A stretch of 8,724 bases of DNA, taken from assembly GCA_964640175.1 (NCBI GenBank), contig CAZXFW010000022.1:1-8724 (forward strand), in the 5' to 3' direction. The translations under genes and the position numbers were made by a program. Of this stretch, positions 1 through 5,452 are shown in pieces. The stretch comes from JACKDX01 sp964640175 (lineage in GTDB: Bacteria > Myxococcota_A > Polyangia > Polyangiales > GCA-016699535). Positions within the stretch are counted from its first letter, which is position 1. Each line of letters opens with the position of its first letter. Below the pieces are notes generated by a model. It ran no database searches, was not told the origin of the DNA, and saw only the letters and a list, made by a program, of their open reading frames with translations.

Positions 1-61
1 TCCGCCACGCTCAGCTGCGGCGGCAGCCCTGCTCACTGCAAACCCTAACCCTCCATGTAAT
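1..61. other. left edge, unassigned
   Basis: One plus-strand frame stays open from the edge to a TAA at 46-48 (ending HCKP), so this could be the tail of a gene lying left of the window. Nothing recognisable is seen in it and no assignment is made. It abuts the 3' end of the hicA remnant. Confidence 0.2.
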
Positions 62-249
62 CTACGCCTTGTTATCCGGCGTCAAAAAGCGAATGATTTT
101 TCGCGCGAGATGTTCGTTGATTTCGTTGTGCCGTGGCACCGGTTGTGATTTTCCAGTAGTAGGTTGCCGGTAAAAATCGTGTTTGCCTCCATGCCGCACT
201 AGCACGCAGCCGTGTTGCTCAAGTATTGAAACGAGTCTTTTCGTTTCAC
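62..249 (-). pseudogene. hicA: HicA-like mRNA interferase toxin, 1-base frameshift
   Basis: HicA toxins are small double-stranded-RNA-binding-fold RNases that cleave mRNA and are neutralised by HicB. A GTG start at 249-247 overlaps the hicB stop as GTGA, the usual coupled arrangement, and begins VKRKD. The frame then runs off the family pattern. In the -1 frame the canonical HicA body appears: LVSILEQHGCVLVRHGGKH (catalytic-type His in GGKH), then VPRHNEINEHLARKIIRFL, ending in TAG at 64-62. The reading is 188 nt, one base short of 63 codons, so a single base is missing near 235-241, just after an AAAA run. As read the toxin is non-functional unless ribosomes slip -1 on AAAA or the base was lost in sequencing or assembly. 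The intact hicB lies immediately upstream. The family call is secure; the cause of the frame break is not. Confidence 0.82.
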
Positions 250-434
250 GCCACTCTAAGCTCGCCTACACGTCGAATTCCAGGAATCACTCCAGAACTC
301 AGTTCCTTATAAAGATCACGCAAATGATCCTTCAGGTCTTCCAAATCAACACCTTGGGTCCAGTAGTCTGGAAACTCATTGAGGTAGCCTACGAAGAGTT
401 GCTCTTCCTCCCAATACGTGAACTTAAGCTCCAT
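246..434 (-). CDS. hicB: HicB-family antitoxin
   Basis: A 62-residue HicB-fold protein that should bind and block the adjacent HicA. The core is visible as GYLNEFPDYWTQGVDLEDLK followed by a helix, matching the short HicB group that reads 'YLNDYPDYWTQG'. It is about the length of a minimal HicB and has no HTH or ribbon-helix-helix tail, so any DNA binding would have to come from the fold itself. The ATG at 434-432 is chosen because it gives the family's usual N-terminus. No clear Shine-Dalgarno precedes it. The gene order is hicB then hicA with a 4-nt GTGA overlap, so toxin translation should depend on antitoxin translation. The gene is intact while its toxin is frameshifted. Confidence 0.85.
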   Translation of the reverse strand: MELKFTYWEEEQLFVGYLNEFPDYWTQGVDLEDLKDHLRDLYKELSSGVIPGIRRVGELRVA

Positions 435-441
435 ATCATTT

Positions 442-470
442 AAGTTACCCTGGCACCCTCAGGATGTCCA
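442..470 (-). promoter_or_regulatory. possible promoter of hicB-hicA
   Basis: On the minus strand TGGACA (470-465) and TAACTT (447-442) are separated by 17 bp and sit 7 nt before the hicB ATG. The -35 is good and the -10 is weak. The spacing matches that of the other TA operons in the window. Confidence 0.3.
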
Positions 471-492
471 GGACACGCTTGGAATCGGGGCG

Positions 493-568
493 AATCTGGG
501 GATGCCTTACCTGTTTTCGGGGGGTGAGTTTAACACGTTTGGAATTAAGTAAGGTGTCCCCCGGATTC
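493..568. repeat. REP/MITE-like palindromic element, copy A
   Basis: The left end AATCTGGGGATGCCTTACCT and the right end AATTAAGTAAGGTGTCCCCC are imperfect inverted repeats enclosing about 35 bp. The right end touches the stop codon of the nucleotidyltransferase gene (TAG at 570-568), so the folded RNA could protect or terminate that transcript. It carries no ORF. Confidence 0.7.
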
Positions 569-1155
569 TAGATCCAAGATGGTACATCGATGACCGTTTC
601 CTCAACGCCAAACAGGTCTCGCTCGACCTGATTCAGGTTCTCGATGTACTTGGGAAGGTCTTCTGATCTCGCATCGCCCGCAAAAAAATCCACGGCACTC
701 TCAAACCGCTTTATCAGTATTGAATGTGGGACATGGTCGCCTTCAACCATCGCACGGATGTCGCTGAGGTCATTGGGGCTGAAACGCTTGAGTTTGCTGA
801 TAACAACGTCTACGACATCGAGCACTCTTAGCTCGAAATGTGTCAACGATAGCGGTAGCAAGTGATAGTCAGGTGGGTGTGGAAGGAAAGGTATCCCACT
901 AGCGACAAAGTCAATATAGAGTCGATGAGCACGAAAGACCTTTGTATCCTTTCCAGCAAGCTGGATCAGCCGTTCTTGCGTTTGCTGTCCAAGCTCGTTC
1001 GTTTCAAGCACGTCGCTATCTTTGGTTCCGCGTTCGTAATTCACTTGCAGCATCAGAGCTGTGGAGCCAATTATTCGCAAGGGAATTTTTTCATCGTGCG
1101 GCCATGTCCACGACTCATCAATTCCTTGGAAGAATCGTACGATTCGATCACTCAT
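568..1155 (-). CDS. nucleotidyltransferase-fold protein (DUF6036-like), putative toxin
   Basis: A 195-residue protein with the minimal nucleotidyltransferase signature: G30-S31 in IIGSTALML, D46 and D48 in KDSDVLE, and a possible third acidic residue D82 in YIDF. A later VISKLKRFSPNDLSDIRAM segment resembles the Lys/Arg...D-x-x-D region common in AbiEii and DUF6036 proteins. Such enzymes transfer nucleotides to RNA or protein; MenT and AbiEii are toxins of this superfamily. The gene is preceded by, and overlaps by 8 nt (ATGAGTGA), an XRE-family regulator, giving an antitoxin-then-toxin operon. The assignment to the superfamily is from motifs. The toxin role is inferred from context; substrate and target are unknown. 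It could alternatively be one half of an anti-phage pair. Confidence 0.7.
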   Translation of the reverse strand: MSDRIVRFFQGIDESWTWPHDEKIPLRIIGSTALMLQVNYERGTKDSDVLETNELGQQTQERLIQLAGKDTKVFRAHRLYIDFVASGIPFLPHPPDYHLLPLSLTHFELRVLDVVDVVISKLKRFSPNDLSDIRAMVEGDHVPHSILIKRFESAVDFFAGDARSEDLPKYIENLNQVERDLFGVEETVIDVPSWI

Positions 1156-1912
1156 GTGTAGCCCGTAGGGCTTCTACAAAGTCCTGACTTTTCAATCTGG
1201 TAATGATGCCCCAGCGCTTGGAAATTGCTGAACGCGAAGCTTTCACTCCCTCGAGTGTGCGCTTGCTGCGAATCTCGGAATCAAGAATATCGAGAGCACT
1301 GTTTTTATCGACCTGAAGCGATGAACTTTGGCGCGCCACATCGAGATACGACCCCAGCACTAGTTGAGCTCTTCGATAATGTTTAACAAGGTTACGGGTT
1401 CGCAGCTGGGGAAGCTCATAGTCGAGTGCATCGAGTATATTTTCTACAAGCCAAGGAAATCTTCGTTGAAGTCCAATCTTGGAAAGCTCGGCCTCTGGCT
1501 GCTGAAGGTGTATTTGGTCAATATTGCGAATCAGTACGGGACCAAGAGCCGTCACATAACGGGGAACGCCGCTAACCAATGCATTTCGAAGAATGTCCGT
1601 TAGGCCCAAGTTATCAACAGGTAGCACCACGTTGCTTTCTTGAAGGTGCGTAGCACCCAAGCGTGCCAACGCGTTTTGTAAATTCAATTCAGCGTCAGAC
1701 TTCTCTTCAAAACCAAAATCACGAATAGAGACATTGAAAAGCCTCAAGATAGCAAGAAACTGTTCGGCGGTGAACGAACCGTCACCTCGTTCGATTTGAC
1801 TCAAACGCGATTGTGACAAATGGAGATGTTTGCCAAGCTGCGCCTGTGTCCATCCACGACTTGCGCGGAACTTTCGCACCCCTGCCGCAATACTCTCAGC
1901 AACGTGATCCAT
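1148..1912 (-). CDS. XRE-family HTH regulator, putative antitoxin of the NTase module
   Basis: A 254-residue protein. Residues about 10-65 form a Cro/C1-type helix-turn-helix (RGWTQAQLGKHLHLSQSRLS, then QIERG). The remaining roughly 185 residues are a helical region I do not recognise, much longer than a plain HigA or HipB antitoxin, and probably contact the nucleotidyltransferase. The start at ATG 1912-1910 places the HTH close to the N-terminus, and no Shine-Dalgarno precedes it. A perfect 16-bp palindrome and a degenerate second copy lie directly upstream over the predicted promoter, so autorepression is likely. The gene is translationally coupled to the downstream nucleotidyltransferase. 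The HTH is certain; the antitoxin role is inferred. Confidence 0.75.
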   Translation of the reverse strand: MDHVAESIAAGVRKFRASRGWTQAQLGKHLHLSQSRLSQIERGDGSFTAEQFLAILRLFNVSIRDFGFEEKSDAELNLQNALARLGATHLQESNVVLPVDNLGLTDILRNALVSGVPRYVTALGPVLIRNIDQIHLQQPEAELSKIGLQRRFPWLVENILDALDYELPQLRTRNLVKHYRRAQLVLGSYLDVARQSSSLQVDKNSALDILDSEIRSKRTLEGVKASRSAISKRWGIITRLKSQDFVEALRATHE

Positions 1913-1919
1913 GTTCTTA

Positions 1920-1969
1920 ACTATACGCCGGAATATTGATAAATCAATACAATTATTGATTTACGAATA
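1920..1969 (-). promoter_or_regulatory. promoter and tandem operators of the XRE-NTase operon
   Basis: A perfect palindrome TATTGATAAATCAATA lies at 1934-1949 and an imperfect one, TATTGATTTACGAATA, at 1954-1969. Their centres are exactly 20 bp apart (two helical turns). On the minus strand a -35 candidate TTGATT (1947-1942) lies inside the first operator, followed by a 16-bp spacer and -10 TATAGT (1925-1920). The -10 ends only 7 nt before the ATG, implying a leaderless or nearly leaderless message. The geometry suits cooperative autorepression by the XRE protein. Confidence 0.65.
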
Positions 1970-2025
1970 ACTGTACCATAACACATTGAACTAACTGAGT
2001 ATTTAACAATTCATCTCGGCGAGAA

Positions 2026-2050
2026 GGGGGGTGAGACACCTTACTTTATC
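2026..2050. repeat. REP-like half-site fragment
   Basis: GGGGGGTGAG followed by ACACCTTACTTTATC resembles pieces of the palindromic element found elsewhere in the window but has no opposite arm. It lies in the 218-bp gap between the divergent XRE and VOC genes. Apart from the XRE promoter/operators and an AAGGAG ribosome site at about 2117-2122, nothing else in that gap is clear. Confidence 0.4.
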
Positions 2051-2130
2051 GAGGTTTCGTGGTGGTGTGGCGATTTGCTCTCATCCACATGTAAACATAC
2101 ACTCGCTGAGTATTCCAAGGAGTTAGCCTC

Positions 2131-2610
2131 ATGCCTGAACTAATGACGTGCGTATGGTTTGACCATGGTGAAGCCCACAGAGCGGCGGAGTTTTATGCCG
2201 CCACTTTTCCGAATAGCTATGTCGGCAGGGTGACCAAGGCGCCCAGTGATTTTCCCGGCGGCCACGAAGGCTCGGTCTTGACCGTTGAGTTCACCGTGCT
2301 TGGGCAGCGCTTCGTCGGCCTCAACGGTGGTCCAAACTTCAAACCCAATGAAGCTGTCAGCTTCATGGTGATCACCGAAAACCAGGAAGAGACCGATCGT
2401 TACTGGAATGCGATTGTTGCGAACGGTGGCGCTGAAAGCGCGTGCGGCTGGTGCAAGGACCGTTGGGGATTCTCCTGGCAAATCACACCACGGCGATTGC
2501 TTGAGCTCACCACCAGCGCTAACCCCGCAGAAGCCAAGCGTGCCTTCGAGGCGATGATGACAATGTCGAAAATCGACATCGCGGCGTTGGATGCTGCTGT
2601 AGCACCCTAA
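2131..2610 (+). CDS. VOC superfamily protein, PhnB/3-dmu-9_3-mt type
   Basis: A 159-residue protein of the vicinal-oxygen-chelate superfamily, in the PhnB-like group often annotated (without proof) as 3-demethylubiquinone methyltransferase. The hallmarks are visible: a start reading TCVWFDHGEAHRAAEFYAAT then FPNS, a middle strand GQRFVGLNGGPNFKPNEAVS, the helix QEETDRYWNAIVANGG, and the conserved CGWCKDRWGFSWQITPRRL. Length is normal and the frame is complete. The ATG at 2131 has a good AAGGAG about 8 nt upstream, unlike the TA genes. It has no obvious link to its neighbours and its substrate is unknown; it may be old chromosomal cargo caught between insertions or a passenger of the island. 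The family call is strong; no enzymatic claim is made. Confidence 0.88.
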   Translation: MPELMTCVWFDHGEAHRAAEFYAATFPNSYVGRVTKAPSDFPGGHEGSVLTVEFTVLGQRFVGLNGGPNFKPNEAVSFMVITENQEETDRYWNAIVANGGAESACGWCKDRWGFSWQITPRRLLELTTSANPAEAKRAFEAMMTMSKIDIAALDAAVAP

Positions 2611-2613
2611 CCC

Positions 2614-2636
2614 GGGGACGCCTTAAAGGTGTCCCC
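2614..2636. repeat. minimal REP hairpin after the VOC gene
   Basis: GGGGACGCCTT, a single A, then AAGGTGTCCCC: two 11-nt arms with one G-T wobble. It begins 3 nt after the VOC stop. It looks like the palindromic element with its interior deleted so that the two ends meet. It could stabilise or end the VOC transcript, but no T-run follows. Confidence 0.7.
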
Positions 2637-2697
2637 TGATTGGATACACCTGAGGCCCAAACACCGCCGAATTGGAAGTGCTCTTCACCCCGCACGA

Positions 2698-2736
2698 TTG
2701 ACATGGCGTTACAGTGACCTATATAATAGTCACTGT
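2698..2736 (+). promoter_or_regulatory. strong sigma70-type promoter with operator for the RelE/Phd-like operon
   Basis: TTGACA (2698-2703), an 18-bp spacer and TATAAT (2722-2727), both perfect consensus hexamers. The -10 lies inside an inverted repeat with arms ACAGTGAC (2711-2718) and GTCACTGT (2729-2736), 10 bp apart. Transcription should start near 2734, at the GTG of the toxin. A repressor bound to the palindrome would cover the -10. Confidence 0.75.
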
Positions 2737-2992
2737 GTTCCAGGTTGTCTTTACGGACATCGCTCGCAAACAGTACAATGACCTCAATCCACGACTTAGA
2801 AGGCAAGTCGACAAGGGCCTCGATAGAATAGCGAGGCAGCCTTGTTTAGGTAAACCTCTTCGTGGACAGCTTAAAGGAATTTGGTCTGAGCGTGTCGCGA
2901 CGTTTCGTGTGCTTTACAAGATCAGGGACGAAGAGATCGAGGTGCTTGTCCTAACCATCGAGCACAGAAAATCAGTTTACGGAGGACATTAA
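2735..2992 (+). CDS. RelE/ParE-family toxin
   Basis: An 85-residue toxin of the RelE/ParE fold (ribosome-dependent mRNA cleavage or gyrase poisoning; the two cannot be separated here). The family pattern is clear: VVFTDIARKQYNDL at the N-terminus, then LGKPLRGQLKGIWSERVATF and RVLYKIRDEEIEVLVLTIEH, ending RKSVYGGH. GTG at 2735 is preferred: an in-frame GTG at 2714 lies inside the operator upstream of the predicted transcription start. The chosen start has no Shine-Dalgarno and would be leaderless. The stop overlaps the next start (TAATG), so the order is toxin first, antitoxin second, the reverse of most relBE operons. The frame is intact. Confidence 0.82.
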   Translation: MFQVVFTDIARKQYNDLNPRLRRQVDKGLDRIARQPCLGKPLRGQLKGIWSERVATFRVLYKIRDEEIEVLVLTIEHRKSVYGGH

Positions 2993-3309
2993 TGCGGCAT
3001 AAAATTATTTCTGTAAGTCAAGCAAAAGCCAAACTTCTCGAGTTCGCGAGGCGCGCCGACGAGGAAGGCAGGTCATATCTTCTCACTAAGGACGGTGTAC
3101 CTCTCGTGGCATTGGTACCAATGGAAACCTACGAAGCGTTTCTCGAAAGTTCCGATGTGCTTGCCGACCCGGTCACGCTCGCGCACCTAAAACAAGCGCT
3201 CAAAGATGAAAAGGCGGGTCGTTTGTGGAAGCGTGATCGCCACGGTCGCTGGACAAAAGCCAAACCAGCGAAGCAAAAATCCAAATCACGATCAAAATCC
3301 GCCGCCTAG
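2992..3309 (+). CDS. Phd/YefM-like antitoxin with basic tail
   Basis: A 105-residue protein. Residues about 1-55 match the Phd/YefM antitoxin pattern: ISVSQAKAKLLEFARRADEE, then SYLLTKDGVPLVALVPMETY and EAFLES. This part normally dimerises and binds operator DNA, while the region after it wraps the toxin. The last 30 residues are very rich in Lys, Arg and Ser (ending KQKSKSRSKSAA), an unusual tail that may add non-specific DNA binding or serve as a degradation tag. The ATG at 2992 shares one base with the toxin's TAA and has a strong GGAGG a few bases upstream inside the toxin gene, so antitoxin translation is efficient and coupled. It probably represses the palindrome at 2711-2736 together with the toxin. 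Confidence 0.8.
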   Translation: MRHKIISVSQAKAKLLEFARRADEEGRSYLLTKDGVPLVALVPMETYEAFLESSDVLADPVTLAHLKQALKDEKAGRLWKRDRHGRWTKAKPAKQKSKSRSKSAA

Positions 3310-3328
3310 GTCACCTTCAGCCTCGCAC

Positions 3329-3573
3329 CTACGCTGGCGCACGACGGCGACCCGTTTTCTTCGCTGGAGCAGCTGGAGGGAGTAAAGCCCAGTCCAGAGG
3401 CACTACGCTCTCTCCACCAAGAGCATCCAACAGCTCCAAGAGTTTTGTGACGGTCGACGACAATCTCCAACTTTAATGGCTGGGCAAGCTCTTCAATGGC
3501 GTCTTTGATCATGTCGTACGCTTCTTTTCTGGTGCGTCCCTGAGTGAAAACACGTAACGAAGGAATCTCGGCC
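3329..3573 (-). pseudogene. broken antitoxin: HicB-like piece joined to XRE-type C-terminus
   Basis: From 3573 one frame reads EIPSLRVFTQGRTRKEAYDM then IKDAIEELAQPLKLEIVVD, a clear HicB core lacking its N-terminus. Near 3455-3465 sense passes to the +1 frame, which reads STVTKLLELLDALGGESVVP and ends with an Ala/Pro/Lys/Arg tail (KKTGRRRAPA) at TAG 3331-3329. The second piece resembles the C-terminal helix of XRE antitoxins ('STVVKLLEALGGELV'). Either one gene suffered a frameshift and loss of its HTH, or two fragments were joined. No toxin partner is recognisable nearby. The open-frame continuation past the join is not meaningful sequence. Confidence 0.6.
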
Positions 3574-3575
3574 TA

Positions 3576-3632
3576 AGCTTGCCCCCTTACGCGTACGCGC
3601 TGTAGGCAGCGTCCACTCCGGATCTCAGGCAT
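3576..3632 (-). pseudogene. hicB: 57-bp duplicate of the middle of the XRE-type hicB
   Basis: These 57 bases match 4617-4673 (inside the hicB at 4393-4818) with only two substitutions, encoding PEWTLPTARTRKGAS. It is a recent partial copy, cut off at both ends and joined out of frame to the HicB fragment on its left. Confidence 0.8.
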
Positions 3633-3643
3633 CTGACACCAGA

Positions 3644-3669
3644 TCGCAGAAGTCATCGAGGAATGGATT
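3644..3669 (+). pseudogene. hicB: 26-bp duplicate of the short hicB (5211-5450)
   Basis: Twenty-six identical bases shared with 5350-5375, with weaker similarity on both sides, encode AEVIEEWI of the HicB at 5211-5450. It lies in the opposite orientation to the neighbouring fragment and carries no start or stop of its own. Confidence 0.65.
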
Positions 3670-3697
3670 GTCGTTCCGTTGAGCGGTGTTATGCAAT

Positions 3698-4021
3698 TTA
3701 GCTTGCCAGTTTCTGACTTACGACTCTATTGAGACTTACGCCGGCCTCAGCGGCTTCCATGGTTAGCTTCCGATGGATCTCGGGGGGCACTCGAACCACA
3801 AACTTACCACTAAAATCCTGAAGAGATAGGGGAGCAGGGATGGTCGCTTTGGATTTCTTGAGGTCTCGTAACACATCTTTGACGACTCGCCGTATACCAG
3901 CCAAAGCAGCGCTTTGTGATTTGGATAGCCAGCTCAACGATGGGAACTCCGAGCACAATCCAACAAACTCCTTGTCTTCTTCCGACCACATAACCCGGTA
4001 GGTGTACTTACTTGCGTCCAT
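3698..4021 (-). CDS. hicB: HicB antitoxin with ribbon-helix-helix tail
   Basis: A 107-residue HicB. Residues 1-60 form the partial RNase-H-like HicB core (YRVMWSEEDKEFVGLCSEFP, SLSWLSKSQSAALAGIRRVV). Residues about 70-107 are a ribbon-helix-helix DNA-binding tail, GKFVVRVPPEIHRKLTMEAA then EAGVSLNRVVSQKLA, typical of full-length HicB. It should neutralise the HicA encoded just upstream and repress the operon through the 22-bp palindrome at 4267-4288. The ATG at 4021-4019 lies within the end of hicA with a 14-nt overlap (sharing ATGGACGCAAGTAA), a start consistent with the family. The frame is complete and the length is normal. Confidence 0.88.
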   Translation of the reverse strand: MDASKYTYRVMWSEEDKEFVGLCSEFPSLSWLSKSQSAALAGIRRVVKDVLRDLKKSKATIPAPLSLQDFSGKFVVRVPPEIHRKLTMEAAEAGVSLNRVVSQKLAS

Positions 4022-4268
4022 GATGTTCTACCTCCAACCTTGCGATTGCTCTAAGCACTTGCCTCACTTGATAAGTCTTAGCCTTGCCCCTAGCCGCCTG
4101 AATATTCACCCTTGGATCGCCGGGCCAAGGAGTTTTATATACCTGATGGCTTGTTCCTAACTGCCTAGGTTTTCCAAAGTAGTGTTCGCACACTTGAGCC
4201 AACTCTCGAAAGCGCACATTCTGGGGAGCAGCACGCAGCTGCTCCACCAGCCTTTCGATCCGATTCAT
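4008..4268 (-). CDS. hicA: HicA-family mRNA interferase toxin
   Basis: An 86-residue HicA of the longer type: NVRFRELAQVCEHYFGKPRQ, then LGTSHQVYKTPWPGDPRVNI and QAARGKAKTYQVRQVLRAI. The active-site-type His is H41 in GTSHQVY. The expected action is cleavage of mRNA until HicB binds. In-frame starts also exist at TTG 4304 and ATG 4292, but these lie upstream of or within the promoter/operator palindrome. ATG 4268 follows the predicted -10 by 7 nt and gives the usual family length, so it is preferred. It has no Shine-Dalgarno and would be leaderless. It is intact and co-transcribed with the overlapping hicB. Confidence 0.84.
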   Translation of the reverse strand: MNRIERLVEQLRAAPQNVRFRELAQVCEHYFGKPRQLGTSHQVYKTPWPGDPRVNIQAARGKAKTYQVRQVLRAIARLEVEHHGRK

Positions 4269-4304
4269 AGTACTAATATTAGTACTATCCATGAAAAAAA
4301 GCAA
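4267..4304 (-). promoter_or_regulatory. promoter with perfect 22-bp operator for hicA-hicB
   Basis: A flawless 22-bp palindrome, arms ATAGTACTAAT and ATTAGTACTAT, spans 4267-4288. On the minus strand -35 TTGCTT (4304-4299), a 17-bp spacer and -10 TAATAT (4281-4276) fit sigma70. The -10 is inside the palindrome and the hicA ATG begins at its edge. HicB's ribbon-helix-helix tail is the likely repressor. Confidence 0.75.
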
Positions 4305-4330
4305 CTTGTAATTGAAGAATTAACCTATAA

Positions 4331-4382
4331 CCTGGGGACGCCTTGCCTATTTTGAATGCCTGGGGTTTGTGGCCCCTGATTC
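4331..4382. repeat. REP/MITE-like element, copy C (internally deleted)
   Basis: It begins CCTGGGGACGCCTTGCCTAT, has the interior ATGCCTGGGGTTTGTGGC also found in copy D, and ends in a truncated right arm CCCCTGATTCC. It looks like a copy D-type element that lost most of its right half. It lies between two hicAB operons. Confidence 0.6.
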
Positions 4383-4392
4383 CAAATGTGTG

Positions 4393-4818
4393 TCATGCAA
4401 CCAGTTGCAAACTCAGCTCTTCTCCAACGGCTCTGCAAATGGCGACAAGCGTTTTGATGGTAGGATTCGATTTGCCAGGGGTTTCCAGTTTTTGAAGCTG
4501 TTGAACGGAAACGTGCAGACGAGCGGCGAGCTGACGCTGAGATAAGCTGTGCTTCTGGCGCAACCGACGAATCATAAGCGGAATCGCCACGCCTTCATCC
4601 GGAGTGATCCACCTATAGCTTGCCCCCTTGCGCGTACGCGCTGTAGGCAGCGTCCACTCCGGATCTCGGGCATGTTCTAAATATAAACTAAGTGCCTCTC
4701 GCGCATTTTCGTGGGCGGCTTTTTTGGTGGCACCTGAGCTGAAACAGCCAGGCAAATCAGGAAACTCTACGCTATAACTCCGGCCATCCTTATAGATTTT
4801 GGCTTGATAACGAATCAT
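4393..4818 (-). CDS. hicB: HicB antitoxin with C-terminal XRE helix-turn-helix
   Basis: A 141-residue two-domain antitoxin. Residues 1-50 are the HicB core (YSVEFPDLPGCFSSGATKKA, then HENAREALSLYLEHA). Residues about 80-135 are a Cro/C1-type HTH (IRRLRQKHSLSQRQLAARLH, VSVQQLQKLE, then NPTIKTLVAICRAVGEEL). The HTH replaces the ribbon-helix-helix tail seen in the neighbouring HicB at 3698-4021. The ATG at 4818 overlaps the hicA stop as ATGA, giving tight coupling in the order hicA-hicB. It should bind HicA and repress the promoter at 5013-5041. A 57-bp copy of codons near residues 49-67 occurs at 3576-3632. Intact. Confidence 0.9.
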   Translation of the reverse strand: MIRYQAKIYKDGRSYSVEFPDLPGCFSSGATKKAAHENAREALSLYLEHARDPEWTLPTARTRKGASYRWITPDEGVAIPLMIRRLRQKHSLSQRQLAARLHVSVQQLQKLETPGKSNPTIKTLVAICRAVGEELSLQLVA

Positions 4819-5006
4819 CGCAACTTCTCCTTTGTTTGCTTTTCAATCGCTCGGAGCAGCCCACGGCCCAGATCTTGATTTCCGTGAACAGGGACAATCA
4901 CTGTCTTGCCATGCTTTTCTAACTTGGTATGCGAACCCCTTTGACTCCGCACGGTCCATCCTCGTTTAGTAAGCAGTGCTACAACTTGTTTGCCAGAGAG
5001 CGGCAT
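4815..5006 (-). CDS. hicA: HicA mRNA interferase toxin
   Basis: A 63-residue HicA of standard size: MPLSGKQVVALLTKRGWTV, then RSQRGSHTKLEKHGKTVIVP and HGNQDLGRGLLRAIEKQTK. The catalytic-type His is H26 in RGSHTK. It is a double-stranded-RNA-binding-fold RNase held inactive by the HicB encoded downstream with a 4-nt overlap. The ATG at 5006-5004 lies 6 nt after a good -10 and has no Shine-Dalgarno, so the message is probably leaderless. The frame and length are intact, so this module looks functional. Confidence 0.9.
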   Translation of the reverse strand: MPLSGKQVVALLTKRGWTVRSQRGSHTKLEKHGKTVIVPVHGNQDLGRGLLRAIEKQTKEKLR

Positions 5007-5012
5007 TGATAA

Positions 5013-5041
5013 CTTATACAGCTTTTATGCTGCCCTGGCAA
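5013..5041 (-). promoter_or_regulatory. promoter of the XRE-type hicA-hicB operon
   Basis: On the minus strand TTGCCA (5041-5036), a 17-bp spacer and TATAAG (5018-5013), 6 nt before the hicA ATG. A short inverted repeat CAGC...GCTG lies between the boxes and may be part of the operator. Confidence 0.65.
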
Positions 5042-5054
5042 TCTAATCTGTAAC

Positions 5055-5168
5055 CTGGGGACGCCTTACTTATTTCGGATGCCTGGGGTTTGTGGCACCC
5101 TGCGTTGCGGGTGCAGTGGAGCACTCAACCCTCAGGCGCGTTTGGAGAATTAAGTAAGGTGTCCCCAG
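5055..5168. repeat. REP/MITE-like element, copy D (full length)
   Basis: A 114-bp element with ends CTGGGGACGCCTTACTTA and TAAGTAAGGTGTCCCCAG. The interior holds a second hairpin, GCACCC and GGGTGC 8 bp apart. It has no ORF. It separates the divergent hicA at 4815-5006 and hicB at 5211-5450 and ends just before the latter's operator. Confidence 0.75.
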
Positions 5169-5177
5169 ATTTACAAT

Positions 5178-5204
5178 TGATACTATGCTATAGTATCAGT
5201 AAGG
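5178..5204 (+). promoter_or_regulatory. promoter/operator of hicB (5211)
   Basis: A perfect palindrome with 9-bp arms TGATACTAT and ATAGTATCA around GCT (5178-5198). It contains an extended -10, TGCTATAGT (5186-5194). An AAGG (5201-5204) precedes the ATG, so this operon, unlike most others here, has a short leader with a weak ribosome site. Confidence 0.6.
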
Positions 5205-5210
5205 TCTATT

Positions 5211-5450
5211 ATGATTAGCGCATATCTTCGCAAGGCGTTGCAAGAAGCCCGTTACGAGCTTCTTGAAAATGGCACATACTATGGTGAAGTTCCATCACTA
5301 CCTGGTGTCATTGCCACGGCCGATTCTTTGGAGGCGTGTCGCGATCAGCTCGCAGAAGTCATCGAGGAATGGATTCTTGTTCGCGTCGCAAAGGGATTGA
5401 AGATTCCACCGCTTGGTCCGTGTGAGATTGAAGTGCGGAAAGCTAGCTAA
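5211..5450 (+). CDS. hicB: HicB antitoxin (short type)
   Basis: A 79-residue HicB of the group normally encoded just before a 'GPVSRRDLIR' HicA. The core reads ARYELLENGTYYGEVPSLPG, then ADSLEACRDQLAEVIEEWIL and RVAKGLKIPPLG. There is no separate HTH or ribbon-helix-helix tail. The ATG at 5211 follows AAGG and a palindromic operator. The downstream hicA starts 2 nt after the stop but is internally deleted, so this antitoxin may now act alone, perhaps against related HicA proteins. A 26-bp copy of part of it occurs at 3644-3669. Intact frame and normal length. Confidence 0.87.
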   Translation: MISAYLRKALQEARYELLENGTYYGEVPSLPGVIATADSLEACRDQLAEVIEEWILVRVAKGLKIPPLGPCEIEVRKAS

Positions 5451-5452
5451 GC

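Noticed and set aside
183..443. Plus-strand frame of 86 codons opposite hicB
   Set aside because: It is antisense to a recognisable hicB/hicA pair, has no family pattern, and is explained as a shadow.
862..1161. Plus-strand frames opposite the nucleotidyltransferase
   Set aside because: No recognisable motif; the minus strand carries the GS...DxD signature and a coupled start.
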